Below, one piece after another: positions 58,625 to 64,000 of a stretch of DNA of 64,000 nt; positions within the stretch are counted from its first letter, which is position 1, and each line of letters opens with the position of its first letter. The DNA is from Fibrobacter sp. (lineage in GTDB: Bacteria; Fibrobacterota; Fibrobacteria; Fibrobacterales; Fibrobacteraceae). The position numbers were made by a program, and so were the translations under genes. Under the pieces are notes generated by a model. It was not told the origin of the DNA. It made no database searches and saw only the letters and a program-made list of their open reading frames with translations. The stretch lies in contig JAGCGO010000068.1 in NCBI GenBank assembly GCA_017649565.1, forward strand, positions 1 through 64,000. Reading direction: 5' to 3'.

Positions 58625-60577
58625 CTACAGCGGAAGTTGTCCAAAAATTCGCCAGAAGATGACACCGACGATCAATGTCCCGAGATAGAAGGGCATGTAG
58701 CCGGACTGCGCGAAGCGCACCAGGTCGCCCATCTTGTGGAGTGCCTTGACCACGAAGGCGAGGAGCCCTTCGATGATGTAGTCCTGGATGAATCTTGCCG
58801 TGCGGGCGATGCCGCCGAAAACGAACTGCCGGACTACGGCATAGTACATCTCGTCGAAGTAGAACTTGTGATAGACCGTCTTGTAGAGACGGTTGCGGTT
58901 GGTCTCGTCGAGAGCGCGGCTGACCTTAGCTTTGGGGCTGCAGTAGCATACCCAGGCGATGAACAGGGCCACGAGGGCCACTGCCACGGCGATGTAGGGT
59001 AGCCACGGGAGTTCCTCGAGCTTGACCAGCTGCGGGACATGCAGGGAGCCCGGCTTGAAGTAGTGTTCGAAGAAGCCCTTGGCGATGTAACCGCCCAGGA
59101 AGCTCGGGATGGCGAGCACGACGATGGGGAGCGTCATGGCGAAGTCTTCCTTGATGCGGTGGCCGCGCACGAGATCGCTGCGGGGATCCCCGTGGAAGGC
59201 GAGGAAGAACATGCGGAACATGTAGAACGTGGTCAGGCCGCTCGTGAGGAGCGCGAGCGCGAATACGACGTAGTGGTGTCCCTGGAATGCCGCGAGGATG
59301 ATCTCGTCCTTCGAGAAGAAGCCGGAGAACGGCGGGATTCCCGAAATCGCGAGCACGCAGATGAAGCAGCACCAGTAGGTGAACGGCATCTTGCTCCAGA
59401 GCCCGCCCATCTTGTCGAGGTCGTTGGTGTGGACCACGTGGATGACAGAACCCGCGATGAGGAACAGGCTGCACTTGAAGAAGGCGTGCGTGAAGATGTG
59501 GAACGTGGAGGCCGTCCAGCCGGTGGCGACAATGACGTCACCCATGCTGCAGACACCGAGCGCGAACATCATGTAGCCCAGCTGCGAGAGCGTGGAGTAG
59601 GCGAGGATGCGCTTGATGTCCTTCTGCGTGCAGGCGATGACCGCCGCGAAGACCATGGTGAACGCGCCCACGACCATGATGATGTCGAGAGTGCCCTTGC
59701 AGACTGCGAAGAACGGGAACAGGCGGGCGACGAGGTAGACGCCGGCCACGACCATGGTCGCGCTGTGGATGATAGAGGAGACCGGTGTAGGACCTTCCAT
59801 CGCGTTCGGAAGCCAGATGTGCATCGGGAACATGGCAGACTTGCCCCAGCCGCCGATGAAGATGAGCACGGCGCCGAGGATAAGCGCGTCAGCCTGCGAG
59901 ATGGTCGTGATGCCCAGGTTGATAGTCGTGTGGTAGAAATCGTGCAGGGTCAGGTCGTTGATGACGGAGAAGTCGAACGAGCCGACGATGTAGCTCACGA
60001 GCACGATGCCGCACAGGAAGAAGCTGTCGGCGAAGCGGGTGAGGATGAAGGCCTGCTTGGATGCGCTGACTGCCGAGGGCTTGTGGTACCAGAAGCCGAT
60101 GAGCAGGTAGCTGGACACACCCACGAGTTCCCAGAAGATGAACATCTGGAACAGGTTCGTGGCGGCCACGAGGCCGAGCATGGAGAAACTGAACAGCGAA
60201 AGGAGGCTGAAGAAGCGCCCCGCCGAACGGTCCTTGCGCATGTAGCCGATGCTGTAGATGTTCACCATGAAGCTGATGAAGGTGACGACGACCATCATCA
60301 TCATGGAAAGCGGGTCGGTAAGGAGGCCGATATTCGCGTTGAAACCGGCGAAGGGCAGGAAGGTGAATTCGTAGGGAATCACCTTCCCTGGCGCCATCCC
60401 TGACGTGAAGTAGTCGACGGCAACGAGGATGGCGCAGACCGCCGCGATTCCGTTCCCGATGACCGCGATCGCGGCGGCGCCCTTCGCCGAGCGGTTCCCG
60501 ACGAACAGGCCGTTGATCACGAAGACGAGCAGCGGCAGGAGGAAAATGAAGTAGCTGAGGGTAATTCCGTTAATCAT
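58625..60577 (-). CDS. nuoL: NADH-quinone oxidoreductase subunit L
   Basis: The distal antiporter-like subunit of complex I, with the long lateral helix at its C-terminus; 650 residues, about 16 helices. Conserved segments: FIFWELVGVSSYLLIGFWYHKPSA, GGWGKSAMFPMHIWLPNAMEGPTPVSSIIHSATMVVAGVYL, YSTLSQLGYMMFALG, HAFFKCSLFLIAGSVIHV and ISGIPPFSGFFSKDEI. It overlaps nuoK by 8 bp. Confidence 0.95.
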   Translation of the reverse strand: MINGITLSYFIFLLPLLVFVINGLFVGNRSAKGAAAIAVIGNGIAAVCAILVAVDYFTSGMAPGKVIPYEFTFLPFAGFNANIGLLTDPLSMMMMVVVTFISFMVNIYSIGYMRKDRSAGRFFSLLSLFSFSMLGLVAATNLFQMFIFWELVGVSSYLLIGFWYHKPSAVSASKQAFILTRFADSFFLCGIVLVSYIVGSFDFSVINDLTLHDFYHTTINLGITTISQADALILGAVLIFIGGWGKSAMFPMHIWLPNAMEGPTPVSSIIHSATMVVAGVYLVARLFPFFAVCKGTLDIIMVVGAFTMVFAAVIACTQKDIKRILAYSTLSQLGYMMFALGVCSMGDVIVATGWTASTFHIFTHAFFKCSLFLIAGSVIHVVHTNDLDKMGGLWSKMPFTYWCCFICVLAISGIPPFSGFFSKDEIILAAFQGHHYVVFALALLTSGLTTFYMFRMFFLAFHGDPRSDLVRGHRIKEDFAMTLPIVVLAIPSFLGGYIAKGFFEHYFKPGSLHVPQLVKLEELPWLPYIAVAVALVALFIAWVCYCSPKAKVSRALDETNRNRLYKTVYHKFYFDEMYYAVVRQFVFGGIARTARFIQDYIIEGLLAFVVKALHKMGDLVRFAQSGYMPFYLGTLIVGVIFWRIFGQLPL

Positions 60578-60875
60578 GCAATTCCCTCAACTGGTCGGCG
60601 TCAAGGCTGTGGTGGCGACGGTACATGTTGACGATAATGGCAAGGGCGATTGCCATTTCGCATGCCGTGACCGCGATGACGAAAATGCTGAAGAGTGCGC
60701 CCGCAGTGGAATCCTTCGCGCTGAAGTAGGCGAAGGAGATAAAGTTGATGTTCGCCGCGTTCAGCATGAGCTCGATGGAAATGAGCATGCCGATAAGGTG
60801 GCGCCTGCGCATGAGACCCCATACTCCGATACCGAAGAGGAGGAACGCGAGGATTAGGCAGTTCATCAAAGTCAT
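60570..60875 (-). CDS. nuoK: NADH-quinone oxidoreductase subunit K
   Basis: Small membrane subunit of complex I, 101 residues with three helices. It shows the invariant GVWGLMRRRHLIGMLISIELMLNAANINFI with the essential Glu, and AVTACEMAIALAIIVNMYRRHHSLDADQLRELHD. It overlaps nuoJ by 4 bp and nuoL by 8 bp, so translation is tightly coupled. Confidence 0.95.
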   Translation of the reverse strand: MTLMNCLILAFLLFGIGVWGLMRRRHLIGMLISIELMLNAANINFISFAYFSAKDSTAGALFSIFVIAVTACEMAIALAIIVNMYRRHHSLDADQLRELHD

Positions 60876-61444
60876 TCTTTTTCCTCCTTGCTCCTGCGCG
60901 CGACGGTGATGGCGCAGATGAGCGTCATAAGGAGCAGGATACTCACGATTTCGAAGGGGATGACGAATCCGTCCGCACCGTAGCCGAGGAGTCGCAGGGC
61001 GAACTGTTCCAGCGATGCGTAGTTGTCGGGTGCAGCGACCGTACCGCTAGAAAGCTCAGGCAGGGGCAGGATGCACTTGATCATGACGAACACGAACGCA
61101 ATCGAGATGACGAACGCCGTGAAGATGCGTGGCACCTTTGTCGTGAAGGCGTCCTCGCCGAGGTGGCTTGTTAGCAGGATGGTAAAGACGACGAAGATGA
61201 CGACGCCTCCGACGTAGACCATCACCTGGGCGAGCGCGATGAACTCGGCATGGAGCAGCAGGTAGAGTATGGCCGTAGTCACGAAAGAGAAAATCAGGAA
61301 CACCGCGCTCTGCAGGATGTTCTTCACGGCGACGGTCATCACTGCCGTTACCAGGATGATGAACGCCACGACGTAAAAGGCGATGTCCGTGCCGCCGAGC
61401 GGGAAGGACAGCGGGAAATCGGGAATGGTCAGGTTCGGGAACAT
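60872..61444 (-). CDS. nuoJ: NADH-quinone oxidoreductase subunit J
   Basis: Membrane subunit of complex I that forms part of the quinone-chamber/antiporter connection. 190 residues, five helices: AFYVVAFIILVTAVMTVAV, QSAVFLIFSFVTTAILYLLLHAEFIALAQVMVYVGGVVIFVVFTILLT. Start ATG 61444 shares one base with the nuoI stop (TAATG); the open frame upstream of it is out of frame inside nuoI. Confidence 0.92.
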   Translation of the reverse strand: MFPNLTIPDFPLSFPLGGTDIAFYVVAFIILVTAVMTVAVKNILQSAVFLIFSFVTTAILYLLLHAEFIALAQVMVYVGGVVIFVVFTILLTSHLGEDAFTTKVPRIFTAFVISIAFVFVMIKCILPLPELSSGTVAAPDNYASLEQFALRLLGYGADGFVIPFEIVSILLLMTLICAITVARRSKEEKE

Positions 61445-61917
61445 TAGCCTTGTCCCTCCTTCTTGTTCAGAATCATTTCGAGCGAGGACGGGTCCGTCGT
61501 CGCGACCTCGAAGGCCGGGCTCATGACGATGGCGCCGAAGGGACACGCCTCGACGCAGAGGCCGCACTGGGTGCAGCTTGCAAAGTGGTAGACGTAGCGG
61601 CCCAGCACCTTCTTGCCGGCGATATTCTTTGTCGAAAGCACGTTGATGCTCGCGTTGGGGCAGGCCCTTTCGCACATGCCGCAGGCCGTGCAGCGGTTAT
61701 TGCCCTGCTCGTCCTCGACCATCTCGAGGCGGCCGCGGTAGCGTTCGTGCATTTTGAGCGTCTTCTTGTTTTCTGGGTACTGCTCGGTAACGATCTTCCA
61801 CGGGCTCAAGAAATACTTGAGCGAAACGGAAAGACCGCATATCAGGCTCCAGGGACCCGTGATGCAGCGCTTCAGATAACGCTTGAAATATTGAATTAAC
61901 GTAATGTTCTCTTGCAT
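61444..61917 (-). CDS. nuoI: NADH-quinone oxidoreductase subunit I (ferredoxin-type)
   Basis: Peripheral subunit that carries clusters N6a and N6b, passing electrons to NuoB. 157 residues with two 4Fe-4S motifs: CTACGMCERACP (about 77-88) and CTQCGLCVEACP (about 114-125). The N-terminal amphipathic helices are typical. A 42-base spacer containing heptad repeat units separates it from nuoH. Confidence 0.95.
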   Translation of the reverse strand: MQENITLIQYFKRYLKRCITGPWSLICGLSVSLKYFLSPWKIVTEQYPENKKTLKMHERYRGRLEMVEDEQGNNRCTACGMCERACPNASINVLSTKNIAGKKVLGRYVYHFASCTQCGLCVEACPFGAIVMSPAFEVATTDPSSLEMILNKKEGQG

Positions 61918-61939
61918 ATATTCAAGTCTCTAAAAAATT

Positions 61940-61960
61940 CTTTCGTCTCTCGTCTAGAAC
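61940..61960. repeat. Heptad units in the nuoH-nuoI spacer
   Basis: CTTTCGT, CTCTCGT and CTAGAAC in 7-base register, the last touching the nuoH stop codon. The same words occur in and near hrpB (48961-48988, 49519-49556). Confidence 0.65.
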
Positions 61961-63081
61961 TAACCCCATATCACTATATACGCAGCACCTGCGCCCAGGA
62001 GCAGCAGGTTGACCGGCAGCAGGAACTTCCATTCGAAATCCATGAGCTGGTCGACGCGCGGGCGCACGAACGTCCAGCGGACCATCATGTAGCACCAGAT
62101 CATGAAGAACACCTTGGCGAAGAACCATACGACTCCGGGAACCATGGTGAGGTAGTTGTCGACAAAGGCGACCCCGATACAGGGGGCGTGGAAACCGCCG
62201 AGGAAGCACGTCGTCGCAAGTGCGGAGTTCGTTACGAGCGCGATGTATTCGGCGAGGTAGAACATGGCAAACGGCGTACCGTTGTATTCCGTATGGTAGC
62301 CGCCGGTGAGTTCCTGCTCGGCTTCGGCGATGTCGAAGGGGGCGCGGTTCATTTCGGCGGTAGAGGAAATGAAGAACAGGATAAAGCCGATAAAGCCGAG
62401 GACCGGGATCTTGAAGATGAACCAGTCGGCGATGGTCCCTGCCTGGTTCTGCGTGATGGTCATCAGGTTCGTGGAACCCGAGATCATGACGACGAACAGG
62501 AGGATCATGGCGAAGGAAATCTCGTAGCTGATCATCTGGGCGCCGCTACGGAGCGCACCCAGGAGCGAGTACTTGTTGTTGCTGCTCCAGCCGCCGAGCA
62601 AGATACCCAGCACGCCGAAACCGTTCACGGCGATAATCAGCGGGATGCCCATGGAAACGTCGGACACCACGAGGTTCTTGTCGAAGGGGATGAGGGCCGC
62701 CACCATGAAGGGCGCAATCAGCACGATCAGCGGGGCGAGATAGAACATGAGCTTGTCCGCACCGCTCGGGGCGTAGACTTCCTTGAAGAGCATCTTGATC
62801 ACGTCGGCGATGGTCTGCAGGGTGCCGTGCCAGCCGAGTCGCATGGGGCCAAGTCTGCATTGTACGTGCGCGCAGACCTTGCGTTCCATGTAGATGAGGA
62901 TGGGGGCCGAACCGATGTTGACGGCGCATACCGCCACGATGCAGATGACCGCATTGACGAGGAAGGCCACGATGGTGTCCAGCGTCTGGGACTGGAGCTG
63001 TTCCGGCAGGTAGGCCGAAAGTTTCGGGACCCACTCGCGGACGAAATCGCCTATAGGATGTGTAACGGAGGGAACGTACAT
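61960..63081 (-). CDS. nuoH: NADH-quinone oxidoreductase subunit H
   Basis: Forms the quinone access channel with NuoB and NuoD. 373 residues, about eight helices. Conserved segments: IYMERKVCAHVQCRLGPMRLGWHGTLQTIADVIKMLFKE, SSTAEMNRAPFDIAEAEQELTGGYHTEYNG and FFMIWCYMMVRWTFVRPRVDQLMDFEWKFLLPVNL. Its start is three bases after the nuoD stop, with no nuoE, F or G in between. Confidence 0.95.
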   Translation of the reverse strand: MYVPSVTHPIGDFVREWVPKLSAYLPEQLQSQTLDTIVAFLVNAVICIVAVCAVNIGSAPILIYMERKVCAHVQCRLGPMRLGWHGTLQTIADVIKMLFKEVYAPSGADKLMFYLAPLIVLIAPFMVAALIPFDKNLVVSDVSMGIPLIIAVNGFGVLGILLGGWSSNNKYSLLGALRSGAQMISYEISFAMILLFVVMISGSTNLMTITQNQAGTIADWFIFKIPVLGFIGFILFFISSTAEMNRAPFDIAEAEQELTGGYHTEYNGTPFAMFYLAEYIALVTNSALATTCFLGGFHAPCIGVAFVDNYLTMVPGVVWFFAKVFFMIWCYMMVRWTFVRPRVDQLMDFEWKFLLPVNLLLLGAGAAYIVIWG

Positions 63082-63084
63082 AAG

Positions 63085-64000
63085 TTACCTGTCAATTTCG
63101 GGAATCACGGGGTCGAGGGTTGCCATGATGGTCACGAGGTCGGAGATCTTGTGGCCCTGCGCCATCTTGTTGAGCGCGGCGATGTGCGGGAAGCTGGGGC
63201 CGCGCGTGTGGATTCGGTAAGGCTTCTCGCCGGTGGTCGCCGCCACCACGTAGGTGGCGTACAGGCCTTTCGCAGTCTCGATCTCGCTGTAGTAGCGGCC
63301 CACGGGGAGGCGTACCGGCTTTTCCTTGGCTCTCCACGGACCTTCCTTCGGGAACTTGTCGACACACTGGCGCAAGATCTTCATCGACTCGTGAATCTCG
63401 GCGATGCGGATCTTGTAGCGGTCGTAGCAGTCGCCGTTCTGGAACACGGGAATGTCGAAGTCGAACTGGTCGTAGATGCTGTAGGGGTTCGCGCGGCGCA
63501 CGTCGAAGTTCACGCCGCTGGCGCGCAGCACCGGGCCCGAGCATCCGTAGGCGATGGCGTCTTCCTTGGAGAGCACGCCGATGCCCACGCTTCTTTCCAG
63601 CACGATGATGTTCTTGGAGAGGAATCGCTCGTAGTCGCGCATGGCGCCTTCGAGGTGGTCGAGGAATGCCTTGACGCGCGGGATGAATGTCTCGGGGGCG
63701 TCGTAGCGGCTGCCGCCCGGCCTGAAGAAGTTCGTGGTGAGGCGCGAGCCCGTGACTTCTTCCAGGATGTCATGGATCATCTCGCGTTCCTTGAAGCCGA
63801 ACAGCAGGCATGTCTGTCCGCCGAGGTCGCCGCCGAAGCAGCCGAAGAAAACCAGGTGGCTCGCGATGCGGCCCAGTTCCTGGAGCATCACGCGGATGTA
63901 TTCGCCCCTTTCGGGGACTCCCACGTTCATGCCCTTTTCGAGGGCGATGACGACGCCCAGGTTGTTCTGGATAGCCGTCAGGTAGTCCTGACGGTCGGAC
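63085..64000 (-). CDS. nuoD: NADH-quinone oxidoreductase subunit D (5' end outside window)
   Basis: 49-kDa-type subunit that lines the quinone site. The frame runs to the right edge, so the N-terminus is missing; about 305 codons are visible. The first visible codons encode DRQDYLTAIQNNLGVVIALEK, equivalent to the D-R-x-D-Y region of NuoD, followed by PERGEYIRVMLQELGRIASHLVFFG, FRPGGSRYDAP, RASGVNFDVRR and the terminal DPVIPEIDR. Whether nuoC is fused to it cannot be seen here. Confidence 0.95.
   Translation of the reverse strand, partial: SDRQDYLTAIQNNLGVVIALEKGMNVGVPERGEYIRVMLQELGRIASHLVFFGCFGGDLGGQTCLLFGFKEREMIHDILEEVTGSRLTTNFFRPGGSRYDAPETFIPRVKAFLDHLEGAMRDYERFLSKNIIVLERSVGIGVLSKEDAIAYGCSGPVLRASGVNFDVRRANPYSIYDQFDFDIPVFQNGDCYDRYKIRIAEIHESMKILRQCVDKFPKEGPWRAKEKPVRLPVGRYYSEIETAKGLYATYVVAATTGEKPYRIHTRGPSFPHIAALNKMAQGHKISDLVTIMATLDPVIPEIDR

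Noticed and set aside
55640-60403. Long plus-strand frames opposite nuoN, nuoM and nuoL (for example 57281-58609 and 59039-60403)
   Set aside because: Highly charged antisense shadows of well-conserved complex I genes; no ribosome sites and no recognisable domains.
61445-61675. Upstream extension of nuoJ
   Set aside because: It lies out of frame within nuoI; ATG 61444 overlaps the nuoI stop by one base, as is typical in this operon.

Overview
The window looks like chromosomal DNA of a Fibrobacter-type bacterium (FCB group). The assignment rests on five things: secreted polysaccharide-active enzymes (a GH8 endoglucanase and a CE4 deacetylase) with Gly-Val-Tyr-Val-type C-terminal tails like type IX sorting domains; lipoproteins with Ser-rich linkers; a tmRNA whose tag reads ADENYALAA; TAnnTTTG promoter boxes, as known from the sister phylum Bacteroidetes; and a moderately GC-rich genome with AT-rich spacers. 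I see no phage, transposase or CRISPR, and no rRNA or tRNA gene apart from tmRNA. The species call is inference.

Layout. 1-10.5 kb: two large head-to-head paralogues of a secreted InlB-repeat/von Willebrand A protein (the left one runs off the window) enclose a secreted deacetylase, a receiver-like protein, a possible small transcript and tmRNA. 10.5-24.4 kb: small hypothetical, GH8 cellulase, thioesterase, a U32 RNA hydroxylase (RlhA-like), a short lipoprotein, a sugar aminotransferase (WbpE-like), rpsT, an M23 peptidase, a lamin-tail secreted protein pair, a PAS-only membrane protein with a rhodanese lipoprotein, and ribD. 24.5-37.6 kb: a long co-directional run, ribE-ribBA-ribH-nusB, a DUF2723 membrane protein, three GT2 glycosyltransferases, a Trm112-like protein, a repeat-rich TPR protein and pilT. 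37.6-43.6 kb: Wzi-like barrel, TrhP, a small unknown, a divergent DnaA, an SDR epimerase. 43.7-55.3 kb: lipoproteins, a choice-of-anchor I beta-propeller, HrpB helicase, class A acid phosphatase, an Omp85-like protein, pyrophosphatase and a fibronectin-like lipoprotein. 55.6-64 kb: the minus-strand respiratory complex I operon nuoD-H-I-J-K-L-M-N, with nuoD cut by the window edge.

Most interesting observations: (1) a dispersed family of degenerate repeats with a strict 7-nt period (CTAGNNN, CTCGNNN, CTACNNN, CTCANNN). They fill spacers, supply stop codons, abut start codons, and are inserted in frame inside HrpB (three times) and the Omp85-like protein. (2) A TATATTTG box 5-7 nt before several start codons, implying leaderless or near-leaderless mRNAs. 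(3) A DnaA-like protein whose arginine-finger position is Gln. (4) Two candidate micro-ORFs or small transcripts, one with its ribosome binding site inside a stem. (5) A 786-residue acidic protein with about seven copies of an S-x-F-x-S-I-F-G-D-D-E motif, directly upstream of pilT.
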